The position numbers and the translations under genes were made by a program. The notes under the pieces were generated by a model. The model saw only the letters and a program-made list of their open reading frames with translations, searched no databases and had not been told where the DNA came from. This document shows positions 9,198-18,119 of a stretch of 64,000 bases of DNA, one piece after another. This stretch comes from Acidobacteriaceae bacterium. Lineage in GTDB: Bacteria; Acidobacteriota; Terriglobia; Bryobacterales; Bryobacteraceae. The stretch spans positions 1-64,000 of the forward strand of contig CAJCIT010000152.1 in the NCBI GenBank assembly GCA_903970405.1, given 5' to 3'. Every line of letters starts with the position of its first letter. The stretch's first letter is position 1.

Positions 9198-10955
9198 ATG
9201 CTTTGGAGCACTCTGTTCATTCCCACGTTGCGAGAGAACCCGGCCGAAGCCGAAGTGGCCAGTCATCAACTGCTGCTGCGCGCCGGCTACATCCGCCAGC
9301 TCTCGGCCGGCATCTATAATTATCTGTTGTTGGCCCAGCGTTCTTTTCTCAAGATCCAGCAAATTGTCCGCGAAGAGATGAATGCTATCGGCGGCCAGGA
9401 AATGCTGCTCGCCGTGCTCAACCCCGCCGAAGTCTGGCAGGAATCCGGCCGCTGGGATCTCATGGGCGACAACATGTTCCGGCTCAAGGACCGCGCCGGG
9501 CGCGATCTCTGCCTCGCCATGACGCACGAAGAAGTGATGACCGTCATCGCTCGCGGCGAACTCCGCAGTTACAAGCAACTGCCGCAGATCTGGTATCAGA
9601 TTCAAACCAAATTCCGAGATGAACCGCGTCCCAAATCCGGCCTTCTCCGCGTCCGGCAGTTCATTATGAAGGATTCCTACACCTTCGACATGGACGCGGC
9701 CGGTCTGGACGCCGCTTACCGGAAGCACCACGACGCGTACTGCAAGATCTTCGACCGCTGCGGCCTCGAATATATGGTGGTTGAAGCCGACTCGGGCGCT
9801 ATGGGCGGCAGCCAGTCACAGGAATTCACCATCGCCTCCGCCGCCGGCGAAGACCTGGTGGTCCGCTGCAGGAATTGCGGCTATGCGGCCAACCTGGAGA
9901 AAGCAACCTCGGCCGCCACCGCGCCTCTCGCGGCCGACCCTGAAGGCGAATTAGCCCCCGAAGAGTTCCACACGCCCGGCTTCAAAACCATCGCCGAGCT
10001 CTCCGGTTTCACTGGCCTGCCCGAGTCCTCCCAAATGAAGAGCCTGGTGATGGTGGCCACCACGGGCGCGGGCGAAAAGCCCGTCCTCATCCCCGTCCTC
10101 ATCATGGTCCGCGGCGATCATCAACTGAGCGAAACAAAACTCGCGGCGGCGCTGGGCGCCAAGGAAGTCCGCGCTGCTCAGCCGCATGAAATCAAGGAAT
10201 GGTTTGGCGCCGGCGCCGGCTCGCTGGGTCCGGTCGGCGTTACCAAACTCCGCGTCCTCGCCGACCTCGCCCTCCAGGGCCGCCAGAACATGATTACCGG
10301 CGCAAATAAAGACGACTACCATCTGCGGCACGTCACGCCCGATGAGGACTTCAAGCCCGAATGGTTTGATTTGCGCCAGTCCGTTGCCGGCGATGCCTGC
10401 ATCCAATGCGGCCATCCGCTCGAGACGGTCAAGAGCATCGAAATCGGGCACATCTTCAAACTCGGCTACAAGTACTCCGAATCCATGGGTCTGCGCGTTC
10501 TCGATGAGCACGGCAAAGAGGTGACGCCTATCATGGGCTCCTACGGAATCGGCATCGAGCGCATCCTTACCTGCGCCGTCGAACTCTTCAACGACAAGGA
10601 CGGCATCTGCCTACCGCCATCCATCGCCCCGTTTGCGGCGGTTATCACGCCCGCCAATTACAAGAATCCGCTCCAGCACGAAGCCGCCGACCTGCTCTAC
10701 AAGGACTGCAAGCACTTGGGTCTGGACGTTTTGCTCGACGATCGCGATGAGCGTCCCGGCGTCAAGTTCAAGGATGCCGACCTGATTGGCGTTCCCTACC
10801 GCGTCACTATTGGCAAGAAACTGGCCGAAGGCAAAGTGGAATTCGTGGAGCGCCGCACCCGGAAATCGGAAGACATCCTTCTGCACGATGTCCCGGCGCA
10901 TCTTCAGAAGGCGCTCGCTGCCGCGCTGGTTTCCTCAACTGCGGCTAAGAGATGA
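9198..10955 (+). CDS. proS: Prolyl-tRNA synthetase
   Basis: A class II aminoacyl-tRNA synthetase of the bacterial type, with the editing (INS) domain between motifs 2 and 3. The start at 9198 gives the usual N-terminus ([20 protein letters not shown]); an in-frame ATG seven codons upstream is less likely. Motif 2 is seen at [17 protein letters not shown], a CxxC pair (CRNCGYAAN) precedes the editing domain, motif 3 is [11 protein letters not shown], and the anticodon-binding domain follows ([13 protein letters not shown] onward). The 585-residue length is normal. The next gene overlaps its stop by four bases. Confidence 0.97.
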   Translation: MLWSTLFIPTLRENPAEAEVASHQLLLRAGYIRQLSAGIYNYLLLAQRSFLKIQQIVREEMNAIGGQEMLLAVLNPAEVWQESGRWDLMGDNMFRLKDRAGRDLCLAMTHEEVMTVIARGELRSYKQLPQIWYQIQTKFRDEPRPKSGLLRVRQFIMKDSYTFDMDAAGLDAAYRKHHDAYCKIFDRCGLEYMVVEADSGAMGGSQSQEFTIASAAGEDLVVRCRNCGYAANLEKATSAATAPLAADPEGELAPEEFHTPGFKTIAELSGFTGLPESSQMKSLVMVATTGAGEKPVLIPVLIMVRGDHQLSETKLAAALGAKEVRAAQPHEIKEWFGAGAGSLGPVGVTKLRVLADLALQGRQNMITGANKDDYHLRHVTPDEDFKPEWFDLRQSVAGDACIQCGHPLETVKSIEIGHIFKLGYKYSESMGLRVLDEHGKEVTPIMGSYGIGIERILTCAVELFNDKDGICLPPSIAPFAAVITPANYKNPLQHEAADLLYKDCKHLGLDVLLDDRDERPGVKFKDADLIGVPYRVTIGKKLAEGKVEFVERRTRKSEDILLHDVPAHLQKALAAALVSSTAAKR

Positions 10956-12082
10956 CTCAACCAATCTCCTGGCCGGAGATCCGGTCCCAATTCCCGGCCC
11001 TTGCGGATCGCACATTTCTGAATTCCGCCACCTATGGCCAGCTTCCGCTTGCCTCTAAGCTGGCAGTGACCGCTCATCTAGACCGGCGCGACCGGCACGC
11101 TTGCACCGATTTTCTCTCCTGGTTCGACGATCTGGAGCAACTCCGTGCGGCGATCGGCCGCCTGATCCACTCGTCCGCTGACGACATCGCCTTCATCACC
11201 TCCGCTTCGCAAGGTCTCGCCACTGTTCTCGCCGGCATTGACTGGCGCCGTGGCGACGAAATCGTCACGCTGGAACATGAATTTCCCAACCATCTCTACG
11301 CATCCATGGGCTTCGGCGAGATTCACGGCGCCGCCTGCCGCTGGGACCGGTTGGAAGAAACCGTGACGGACCGAACGCGTCTGGTGATGCTCAGCACAGT
11401 CAACTACGTCACGGGTCTCCGGCCCGATCTCGACTCGCTCATCCCGCGGCTCCGCGCGCGCGGCATCCCTATCTATCTCGATGGCACGCAAAGCCTGGGC
11501 GCACTCCAGTTCGATTGCCGGCGCACCCAGCCGGACTTCTTGTCCGTGGACGCCTATAAGTGGATGATCTCCCCCAATGGCGCCGGCTTTCTCTATGTTC
11601 ACCCCGAAGCCCGCCAATGGCTGCGGCCGAACGTGATCGGCTGGCGCAGCGATTACGATTGGCGGTCGGTAGACAATCTGCACCATGGCGCGGCCCGGTT
11701 CTCTGACAAGGCCGAACGTTACGAAGGCGGCATGCTGAACTTTCCGTCTCTCTATGGCATGCAGGCCTCAATCCAGCTCATTGAGAATCTCGGGCCGGCC
11801 GTCATCGAAAAGCGTGTTCTCTCGCTGGCCGCCCTCATCCGGACTCGTCTCGCCGAATTAGGCGCGGAGCCGTATGAGGAACAGGCCGCCTGCCTGCCGT
11901 CGCAAATCGTTCTGGTCCGCTTCCCAGGCCGGGACGCCTCCGAACTGGCGAAACAGCTTATCGCCCGCGACGTGATCGTCTCCGCACGCAAAGGCGGCCT
12001 GCGCGTCTCCGCGCATTTCTACAACAATGAATCCGACGTCGATCGGCTTGGAGCCGAGTTATCGACTCTGCTGGCAAAGTAA
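10952..12082 (+). CDS. Class V aminotransferase
   Basis: A 376-residue PLP-dependent fold-type I enzyme of the cysteine desulfurase/isopenicillin N epimerase-like group. Visible features are [11 protein letters not shown] near the N-terminus, [16 protein letters not shown], the substrate/PLP region [14 protein letters not shown], and [17 protein letters not shown], whose Lys is the predicted PLP lysine. It lacks the catalytic Cys loop expected of a true IscS-type desulfurase, so a lyase, epimerase or aminotransferase role is more likely. Its ATG overlaps the proS stop (ATGA), which suggests translational coupling. The substrate cannot be told from sequence. Confidence 0.85.
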   Translation: MTQPISWPEIRSQFPALADRTFLNSATYGQLPLASKLAVTAHLDRRDRHACTDFLSWFDDLEQLRAAIGRLIHSSADDIAFITSASQGLATVLAGIDWRRGDEIVTLEHEFPNHLYASMGFGEIHGAACRWDRLEETVTDRTRLVMLSTVNYVTGLRPDLDSLIPRLRARGIPIYLDGTQSLGALQFDCRRTQPDFLSVDAYKWMISPNGAGFLYVHPEARQWLRPNVIGWRSDYDWRSVDNLHHGAARFSDKAERYEGGMLNFPSLYGMQASIQLIENLGPAVIEKRVLSLAALIRTRLAELGAEPYEEQAACLPSQIVLVRFPGRDASELAKQLIARDVIVSARKGGLRVSAHFYNNESDVDRLGAELSTLLAK

Positions 12083-12127
12083 TTATTTCTCCAATGCCTT
12101 CCGCGATTTGCGACACTAAAAGAACGG

Positions 12128-12859
12128 ATGAAACGCAGGCGTATCATCCTCGGCCAAGTTAAAGATGTCGAGGGTGCCTCCTGGGATGTGTGCGATTCAC
12201 GCGACACCAAACACGGTTTTGATTTACTTTTCGGTCACATTCAGACGCGCTTAGGAAGTTATTTCGGGGGTCCGCCCCGGCTGATCGCAACTCAATCCCT
12301 GGTGGACTACTGGATAAAACACCAGACTCACTATGGCGGTTTTATTCTCGATCTGCCCGCTGGGCGAACAACACTCAAACGTCTGCGCAAGCGCCTCGGG
12401 TTCAACTACCGTGACGATTTGTCGGACTGGTGGCAGGAGCGTCTGCCGGACCTTCAGACGATGAGCGCGCACGAGTTCGCCGCCAAGCACAGCCTGGACA
12501 TAAGTATGGTCTTCGCAATGCGCCTTAAACTGCTCGGCAGGTGGGCTCGGCACGAGAACTGGTGGCGCGAACCGGAGGTGCTTCAGATCCTTCTATCCGA
12601 TCTCACGCTCCGGGAGACCGGTGAGAACCTGGGTATTGGGGTAAGCCACGCCAAACGCCTGAAGGACCGCGCGACGGAGGAATATGAGGCTATCCCGGCG
12701 CCGCTACCGTCTGGTGCGTCGTCCTTTGGCACGCCTGGGAATCGGCGCCCTGCGCCCGGTACTGCCGGTATAGGTCTTCCCGCTTGCGGCTCTGCCCGGC
12801 ATAGTTCAACACACAACCGCCCGGGCATTCCAACTGCTTGCCGTTGGCCAGAATTTTGA
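12128..12859 (+). CDS. HTH-containing hypothetical protein with a foreign C-terminal tail
   Basis: A 243-residue frame. Residues 1-190 look like real coding sequence with two helix-turn-helix-like stretches (TLKRLRKRLGFNYRDDLSDW near 76-95, and LTLRETGENLGIGVSHAKRL near 158-177), so a DNA-binding role is plausible. From about residue 190 the composition becomes Pro/Ser/Gly-rich and lies antisense to a transposase remnant (12693-12863). The original 3' end has therefore probably been lost and replaced by read-through. I do not recognise the family. It is codirectional with the aminotransferase gene, 45 bases downstream. Confidence 0.5.
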   Translation: MKRRRIILGQVKDVEGASWDVCDSRDTKHGFDLLFGHIQTRLGSYFGGPPRLIATQSLVDYWIKHQTHYGGFILDLPAGRTTLKRLRKRLGFNYRDDLSDWWQERLPDLQTMSAHEFAAKHSLDISMVFAMRLKLLGRWARHENWWREPEVLQILLSDLTLRETGENLGIGVSHAKRLKDRATEEYEAIPAPLPSGASSFGTPGNRRPAPGTAGIGLPACGSARHSSTHNRPGIPTACRWPEF

Positions 12860-12863
12860 AGCG
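12693..12863 (-). pseudogene. IS1182/DDE-type transposase remnant
   Basis: On the minus strand an open frame of about 57 codons without a start reads RFKILANGKQLECPGG, CVLNYAGQSRKRED and YRQYRAQGADSQAC. This resembles the Cys-containing segment of IS1182-type transposases, in which the phrase YRAQGADCQGCPL is common; two of the Cys positions are changed here. It abuts family A repeat copy 2 at its 5' side. Only this fragment remains and no terminal inverted repeats are visible. The assignment rests on motif memory. Confidence 0.45.
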
Positions 12864-12867
12864 ACTG

Positions 12868-12961
12868 CGGTCGCTCCCTGACGGTCGCGGCTCGGAAGGC
12901 GCGGGTGCGTCCGTTCGTCTCGATGATCTTTCACACGTTCTAGGAGGGAGTGACCGGTAGC
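12868..12961. repeat. Family A element, copy 2 (right arm plus weak partner)
   Basis: A perfect right arm, CGGTCGCTCCCTGACGGTCG followed by CGGCTCGGAAG, lies at 12868-12898. A degenerate left-type arm (GGAGGGAGTGACCGG, about 12945-12959) follows in the unusual order. The element separates the transposase remnant from the trehalase gene. Confidence 0.7.
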
Positions 12962-13027
12962 GCCCGTCTTGGCCTCGCAGATCTCCTGTTGGCCGCGGCT
13001 CGTCCGCATACCGATTAACCCGCCCCC

Positions 13028-14599
13028 TTACTTCCGGTCCGCCTTTAACTGTTCGTCCATCAGCACAACCGAGGCATTTGTCCATCCAAATCCGATCTCA
13101 TTGGACGTGTACCCAAACTTCAACCCCGCCGCCAGATCGCTCTTGCCCGTCTCGACATCGTACTTCTCTTTGATCGTTCCATGCTCCTTGAAATCGGCCG
13201 CAATCATTCCCAGCCATTTACGGCTGATCCGGTCCGCGTCGTCGTGGTAACCGTACCGCCGCAATCCCTCCTCCACGATCACCTGCATGGGCGCCCAGCC
13301 AAACGGCGCATCCCACTGGTTGCCGCTTCGGTTCGGGCTCATCTGCAAACCGCCCTTCCGCTCAAAGATCTTCAGGTTCTCCACCAGCCGCTGTGCCTGC
13401 TGCTTACTCGCGATGCCCGCCCACATGGGGTAATAGGCGGTGAGGAACTCATAAGTGGATTGCCGCTTATCCACAAAGTTGTAATCGAAATAGAGCCCGG
13501 CCGCGCTGTTCCACATCAGACGGTCAATGGTTGCTGCCCGCTTCGCTGCCCGATCCGCCCACTCGTTCGCTCCCCTGTCTTCGAGCATCGTCAGAATTGC
13601 CGCCATGTCCATTTCCATGCGGTAGAGCAGGCAATTCAAATCCACGGGGTTGTAGCGAATGATGTCCACGCTGAACGGGCCAAACCGCGCCGATGGGTCA
13701 AACCCCGACTCCCGCATGGCCCGGTCGCCATTGTAGAATTCCGGCGTCAGCGTGTTTGTAGCGGCGTCGTAATATCGCCGCACGTCATACTCCTTCACCG
13801 TGTGCGTTTTGTAATACTCGATGATCCGGTCATAGTGGGACTTCCCGTCAGCGTCCTTCTCTCCTCGCACTACCTCCGGCGCCGGCGTGGTGGCGCCGCC
13901 GTCATAGCGCGAGAGTCCCGTCGACGCGGTGAAATGCGCGCCTTTCGTCCAGTAATCGTAGTATTTCAGTGTTGCCGGAACCGTGGATCGCAGCCACTTC
14001 AAATCCCCATTTCGACGATAAACCTCCAGCACCATCTGCGTGAGAAACGGCGGCTGCGATCGCGTCAGATAGTACGTCCGGTTCGCGTTGAGAATCTTCC
14101 CGTAATGCTCAATCTCATAGAGGAAGTTGTCCGTCATGTCCTTCGCCAGTCCCATTTCGCCATCGCGAACCAGCCCTAACAGGGTGAAGTAGCTGTCCCA
14201 CCCATACATCTCGTTGAACCGGCCGCCCGGCACCACATAGGGATACGGCAGATACAGCAGGCCGGCCTCGTGAATGCTTTCGGGATCTTCAGGCAGCGCC
14301 TTGACCTCAAGCCGCTCTCGCTCGGCGGGCGTCAGCCTTTCCGCCAACTGTTCCTTGATTTTCGCGGGCTCTTCATCGCGCGCCACATAGACCGTCAAGC
14401 GATCCACTTGATCCACCTTGCTATCGGAGGCCGATTTTAAGATCGTCAGGTTCGATCGCTCCAGCGTCCGCCAACTTGTCTTGATATAGGCGCGGACCGC
14501 CGTCAGATCGGGCGCATCCGGCGTCTGCCCCCGGCCAGCCAGGCCGCACCACTGAAATGCGGCGAATACCGCGGTCCATCTCTTCAAATGAAGATTCAT
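13028..14599 (-). CDS. treA: Periplasmic alpha,alpha-trehalase (GH37)
   Basis: A 523-residue protein with an N-terminal signal sequence (residues about 1-25). It hydrolyses trehalose to two glucose molecules. Signature 1 is PGGRFNEMYGWDSYF and signature 2 is QWDAPFGWAPMQ, both characteristic of family GH37. Other conserved pieces are LNANRTYYLTRSQPPFLTQM and the C-terminal GTIKEKYDVETG. The length matches periplasmic trehalases. It is monocistronic here, divergent from the hypothetical gene at 14661, and its 3' end faces the repeat region. The assignment to GH37 is firm; export is inferred from the N-terminus. Confidence 0.93.
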   Translation of the reverse strand: MNLHLKRWTAVFAAFQWCGLAGRGQTPDAPDLTAVRAYIKTSWRTLERSNLTILKSASDSKVDQVDRLTVYVARDEEPAKIKEQLAERLTPAERERLEVKALPEDPESIHEAGLLYLPYPYVVPGGRFNEMYGWDSYFTLLGLVRDGEMGLAKDMTDNFLYEIEHYGKILNANRTYYLTRSQPPFLTQMVLEVYRRNGDLKWLRSTVPATLKYYDYWTKGAHFTASTGLSRYDGGATTPAPEVVRGEKDADGKSHYDRIIEYYKTHTVKEYDVRRYYDAATNTLTPEFYNGDRAMRESGFDPSARFGPFSVDIIRYNPVDLNCLLYRMEMDMAAILTMLEDRGANEWADRAAKRAATIDRLMWNSAAGLYFDYNFVDKRQSTYEFLTAYYPMWAGIASKQQAQRLVENLKIFERKGGLQMSPNRSGNQWDAPFGWAPMQVIVEEGLRRYGYHDDADRISRKWLGMIAADFKEHGTIKEKYDVETGKSDLAAGLKFGYTSNEIGFGWTNASVVLMDEQLKADRK

Positions 14600-14660
14600 A
14601 CTGTTCCTGGATTGGATTGTATGTCTACCCGTTGCACAATGTCACTGAGGGTTCATCGAT

Positions 14661-15485
14661 ATGAAAGCGCCGCCTCGCATAATCTTCGCCGCCGCGCTGG
14701 TACTGCAGGTTGCAAACCTGCGGGCCGATTGGCAATCGGCCTCTTCCGGTACTTCCGCTGAGGCCGAATCCGCACGCTTTGCGCGGTTGACCGAGGAGCA
14801 GAAACAGATCCTCGACCGGACGCGCGAATATGCCGCCGCCTACATCTCCAATCTGCCGAACTTTGTCTGCATCCAGATTACCCAGCAGCTCTTCGCCAAG
14901 GGCCACGACGCGAAATTCAAACCCATCGGCGAATATCGCCAGAAGCTCAATTTCGTCAACGGCCTTGAGGCATATGAGCCGATCGAGACCCACACCTTGG
15001 GAAAGAGGCTTCGCCCGTCGACTTCGTTCCGCGCTTATTCCCGCGGTGAATTCGGGACTCTCATGCAGCAGGTGCTGGTAGCCGACAAAGCAAGCTTCAC
15101 CTGGTTGTCATGGGACACGGTCCAAAACACGCGGGCCGCCGTCTTCGCTTATCGCGTCGATCTGGCCCACAGCACCATGCATATTCAGAACGGCCCTGAA
15201 GGGGCGATGACTCCTTACCACGGCCTCGTCTTTGCGAATCCAGCCGACGGCGCCGTCCTCCGCATCACCAGCGAAGCCGAGGACATCCCCGTTAGTTTCG
15301 ATCTTCGGAGTGCGGGTAATGAAGTCAGTTACGGCCCGGTGACCATTGCCGGAAAGAACTATGCGCTCCCCACTCTTTCCATCTTCTCGGGCGTCAGCCG
15401 CTCCGGCCTCTTCCGCAATGAGGCCCAATTCATTGAGTACAAGAGATTCGGCGCCGAGTCCGATCTGAAATTCGAGCCTCAATAG
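14661..15485 (+). CDS. Exported hypothetical protein with repeat-derived N-terminus
   Basis: A 274-residue protein. The N-terminus (KAPPRIIFAAALVLQVANLR) resembles a signal peptide, but its end is coded by two back-to-back perfect palindromes (14705-14741). After that, residues about 40-270 look like a normal folded protein: EQKQILDRTREYAAAYISNL, PNFVCIQITQQ, and a beta-rich C-terminal half ending FGAESDLKFEP. I do not recognise a named family, though similar VC/IQ-containing exported proteins are common in acidobacteria. It lies 17 bases before the Cas6-like gene, on the same strand; a functional link is not evident. Confidence 0.65.
   Translation: MKAPPRIIFAAALVLQVANLRADWQSASSGTSAEAESARFARLTEEQKQILDRTREYAAAYISNLPNFVCIQITQQLFAKGHDAKFKPIGEYRQKLNFVNGLEAYEPIETHTLGKRLRPSTSFRAYSRGEFGTLMQQVLVADKASFTWLSWDTVQNTRAAVFAYRVDLAHSTMHIQNGPEGAMTPYHGLVFANPADGAVLRITSEAEDIPVSFDLRSAGNEVSYGPVTIAGKNYALPTLSIFSGVSRSGLFRNEAQFIEYKRFGAESDLKFEPQ
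14705..14741. repeat. Family C double palindrome inside a coding sequence
   Basis: GCAGGTT-GCA-AACCTGC (14705-14721) is followed at once by GGCCGATT-GGC-AATCGGCC (14723-14741). Both are perfect hairpins with three-base loops, embedded in frame in the gene at 14661. A variant of the second hairpin occurs at 19814-19832. Confidence 0.8.
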
Positions 15486-15502
15486 CCCGCACCGGAATCC
15501 TC

Positions 15503-16537
15503 ATGGCCAGCACCACCCATCCGGCGCCTGAACCCGCTCTGTCGCTCTTTGCGTGCCGCTTCCGCTTCCGGGCTCTCGACCGGATCTATTTTCCTCCAGG
15601 CAAAGCGGCAAACACGTTGCGCGGCGCTCTTGGCATGGCGCTCCCGCAGTTTTCGGTGACGGTCGCCGCCTCTGACCGAGCCGCGACCGTCAGGGAGCGA
15701 CCGGTTGACCTACATCCGCGGTCGCGCCCTGACGGTTGCGGTTCTGAAGAGTTGCGAGCGGTTAGATCAGGCGCCGATTTTTTCAAAGCTTCTGATGGTC
15801 GCAGTTCGGTCGCGGCACATGCGCCCAGCGGCTTCGCGGATCCGCCGCGTCCGTTCATTCTGCGCACTCAGGCCCTCGAGGCGGGCGCACCCAGTCACGA
15901 TGCCGGGTCCATCTTCTCCTTCGATATTCATCTGTTCCTGCCTGATCCTTCCGAGATCCACACGATCGCCGCCGCCTTCGAACGATACTCCAGCCAGGGC
16001 ATCGGTCCCGCGCAAGGCCGGATGGATCTCGTCTCCATTTCAACTCTCTCCGCGAACCGCACAGAAACCGAGTTTCTTTCGACCGGTTCTGCGGCCCATC
16101 CCATCCACCTGTCTCTCACGCCCGGCTCCGCTCCGGTTTCCCGGCTCGTCATCGCCTTCACTACTCCCACCGAGTTGAAGCACGAATCTTCGCTCGCCGC
16201 CGTGCCCGAGTTTCAAATCCTCTTCGCCCGGCTTCGCGACCGCATTAGCGCCCTCCACACTTTCTACGGACCCGGACCTCTGGAAGTGGACTTCAAAGCC
16301 CTGGCTGAGCGGGCTCGCAACGTCCGCCTTGTGGACTCCGGGCTTGAACATCAGGCCGTTACTCGCCACAGCAGCCGCACCGGTCAGCGCCATCCCATCG
16401 GCGGTTTCACCGGCACTGCCGTCTATGAGGGCCCGCTCACTGATTTTGTTCCCTGGCTCCGCGCAGGCTATTGGACCGGCGTCGGCCGCCAAACCGTATG
16501 GGGGAAAGGCGTGGTTCAGATTCTGGAGGGCGCTTAA
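15503..16537 (+). CDS. cas6: Orphan Cas6-like RAMP endoribonuclease with in-frame repeat insertion
   Basis: A 344-residue protein of the Cas6 (CRISPR pre-crRNA processing) RAMP type. The N-terminus has FRFRALDRIYFPPGKAANTL followed by RGALGMALP. The middle has PSGFADPPRPFILR. The C-terminus has the glycine-rich GGFTGTAVYEG and RAGYWTGVGRQTVWGKG, typical of this family. Residues about 59-82 (nucleotides 15678-15749) are the translation of a complete family A repeat, sitting where relatives usually have a Cys-containing loop. The insert is 72 bases, so the frame is kept. No cas1, cas2, effector genes or CRISPR array are visible in the window, so its role is unclear. It is convergent with ogt. 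Confidence 0.7.
   Translation: MASTTHPAPEPALSLFACRFRFRALDRIYFPPGKAANTLRGALGMALPQFSVTVAASDRAATVRERPVDLHPRSRPDGCGSEELRAVRSGADFFKASDGRSSVAAHAPSGFADPPRPFILRTQALEAGAPSHDAGSIFSFDIHLFLPDPSEIHTIAAAFERYSSQGIGPAQGRMDLVSISTLSANRTETEFLSTGSAAHPIHLSLTPGSAPVSRLVIAFTTPTELKHESSLAAVPEFQILFARLRDRISALHTFYGPGPLEVDFKALAERARNVRLVDSGLEHQAVTRHSSRTGQRHPIGGFTGTAVYEGPLTDFVPWLRAGYWTGVGRQTVWGKGVVQILEGA
15678..15749. repeat. Family A element, copy 3, inside the Cas6-like gene
   Basis: The left arm at 15678-15704 begins GAGCCGCGACCGTCAGGGAG. The right arm at 15716-15749 contains GGTCGCGCCCTGACGG and ends GGTTCTGAAG. The spacer is about 11 bases. The total of 72 bases equals 24 codons and contains no stop in the Cas6-like frame. 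Confidence 0.85.
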
Positions 16538-16546
16538 GCGAACATC

Positions 16547-17104
16547 TTAGCCAAACAGCCGCTCGCGCTTCTTCAACATCGCGGCCTCGTGCTTCAGGAG
16601 GCTTTGTTTCAAGGTCATGCCACCGCCGAACCCGGTCAGTTTCCCATCTGACCCAATCACCCGGTGGCACGGCACCACGATGGGTAGGTGATTTCTCCCA
16701 TTCGCGGCGCCCACCGCCCTGACTGCTTTCGGCTTGCCGATGGCGACCGCCACTTCGCCATAACTCAGCGTCTCTCCGTAAGGAATTCGCTGCAGTTGTT
16801 TCCAAACGCTCTTCTGAAAGGCCGTTCCGTCGAATTGAAGCGGCAAATCGAACTCCAGCAGCCTTCCTGAGAAGTACTCCTCCGCCTGCATCACGGCGGC
16901 GTCCATCAACCCCGCGCCAGTCCCGCCCGGCCATCGCTCCCATCTCCCAGGATGGCCCAGCATCTTGAGAAATCCATCCCCGGTTATTGGCCGCTCCGAT
17001 GTATCCATGGCGACACGCCACAGACATCCCTCTCGCTCCGCCAGGAACAACCGCAGGGTCTCTCCGCCGGACAGCCGTCCGCTAACTTGGGTCCAGAACG
17101 CCAT
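16547..17104 (-). CDS. ogt: Methylated-DNA--protein-cysteine methyltransferase
   Basis: A 185-residue suicide repair protein that moves the methyl group from O6-methylguanine to its own Cys. The active site is LPIVVPCHRVIGSDG (Cys of PCHR). The DNA-binding helix-turn-helix region is IPYGETLSYGEVAVAIGKP, and the nucleotide-flipping loop region NGRNHLPIV is present. The N-terminal RNase H-like domain is present but divergent. The length is typical of Ogt. It is convergent with the Cas6-like gene, nine bases apart. No AlkA or Ada domain is fused. Confidence 0.95.
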   Translation of the reverse strand: MAFWTQVSGRLSGGETLRLFLAEREGCLWRVAMDTSERPITGDGFLKMLGHPGRWERWPGGTGAGLMDAAVMQAEEYFSGRLLEFDLPLQFDGTAFQKSVWKQLQRIPYGETLSYGEVAVAIGKPKAVRAVGAANGRNHLPIVVPCHRVIGSDGKLTGFGGGMTLKQSLLKHEAAMLKKRERLFG

Positions 17105-17326
17105 ATCTCCAGTATGTCCGCCCGCCTCCTCCCAGATCGTGTGTTTGTCAGCTTAGATCTGAAGCCTGAGCTTGTTCAGTCGATCGCCGGGCATAAGCGC
17201 GGCGCGCCCTGTAGCACTCTTATCGGTGCTTTGGTTCCCCTCATGCCAAGCGAACGCGCTGACCCGTAAATCCATACTGCGAGGGAACGCAAAACCGCCC
17301 TCGACGCTGGTCTACAACCTTCCTGC

Positions 17327-17665
17327 CTATCGTCGGAACGGACGTGCCCCGGCCTCCTCCCTGATTCTCAAGATCGCGGCCATTACGCGTGGGTTGCGCC
17401 GTCCTTGCATCACGGCGACAACCCAAAGGGGCTTTTCCGCCGGCGCGTAGGCAATCAGATACTCACGCACCGAAATGAAGCGCAAGGGGCGCCCGGTGAG
17501 GTCAGGGCGCTTGTGGCCGATACGGGGGAAAGGGACAAGCGCATCTATAGCGTCAACTATTTCCGCAATCAGCCGGTCGGCAGCTTCGGGATTATCAGCT
17601 CCTATGAAGTCCCAAATCTCGTCAAGGTCGCGACGGACTTCCGGGTGGAAGTCATAGGTGATCGT
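17327..17665 (-). CDS. ParE/RelE-family toxin without a canonical start codon
   Basis: An open frame coding ITYDFHPEVRRDLDEIWDFI at its beginning, then FPRIGHKRPDLTGRPLRF, ISVREYLIAYAP and LWVVAVMQGRRNPRVMAAIL, a clear RelE/ParE ribosome-toxin or gyrase-toxin fold of about 111 residues. The frame has no ATG, GTG or TTG between the upstream stop and the first conserved residues. The codons where a start is expected are ACG (17663-17665) and ATC (17660-17662). It overlaps the 3' end of the antitoxin frame. The toxin may be silenced by loss of its start, use a rare start, or be made by frameshift from the antitoxin frame. Confidence 0.75.
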   Translation of the reverse strand, partial: TITYDFHPEVRRDLDEIWDFIGADNPEAADRLIAEIVDAIDALVPFPRIGHKRPDLTGRPLRFISVREYLIAYAPAEKPLWVVAVMQGRRNPRVMAAILRIREEAGARPFRR

Positions 17666-17919
17666 TCGCCGGACTGCGTCCGGCGGGCGGCGGCGCTCTT
17701 CTCGCGGAAATGGGCAACAATCTCGTCACGGGAAATGGGTTTCACCCTGCCGCTTTTCAGGTCGTCATAGCGGCTGTTAAGCATTTCGCGGGTGCGCGCC
17801 AGCTCGTCGAAATAACCGGCCATGGCGTCCTCAACCAGCTCGTCGGGGCCGCGTCCGGTTTCCGTTACCCAGCGGTCCAGCTCCGCCTGAAGATCGGGAT
17901 TGGTGAGGTGTAAATCCAT
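17602..17919 (-). CDS. ParD-like antitoxin
   Basis: The start at 17919 (MDLHLTNPDLQAELDRWVTE) has a GAAGGG ribosome binding site; an upstream ATG at 17958 has none. Residues 1-70 form a ribbon-helix-helix-type antitoxin (TGRGPDELVEDAMAGYFDEL, then a helical toxin-binding tail KPISRDEIVAHFREKSAAAR). After residue about 80 the frame continues for roughly 25 unconserved residues into the toxin-coding region, longer than is usual for this family. This may be an extended C-terminus or the result of a one-base change at the junction. Autoregulation of the pair is expected from the family. Confidence 0.7.
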   Translation of the reverse strand: MDLHLTNPDLQAELDRWVTETGRGPDELVEDAMAGYFDELARTREMLNSRYDDLKSGRVKPISRDEIVAHFREKSAAARRTQSGERSPMTSTRKSVATLTRFGTS

Positions 17920-18119
17920 GCCCTTCAAGGTACGCGAAAATCGGCATTCAGGCAACACCGGAAACGAAGCGCCGTTAGTAACGAAGAACTGGGTGCTGCG
18001 GAAAGCGCGGGCGGCCGCGGCGGCTGAGAAGGGTCAAACGGCTCAAGGCGGGGCAGGCAGGGAGAATCGGGCTGCTTTCATTCGCGTGATACTCTGATCC
18101 TTTCTCGTTTACTTCTTGT

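Noticed and set aside
13181-14179. A 332-codon open frame antisense to trehalase
   Set aside because: Composition is that of a high-GC shadow frame; no domain, and trehalase motifs on the other strand are decisive.
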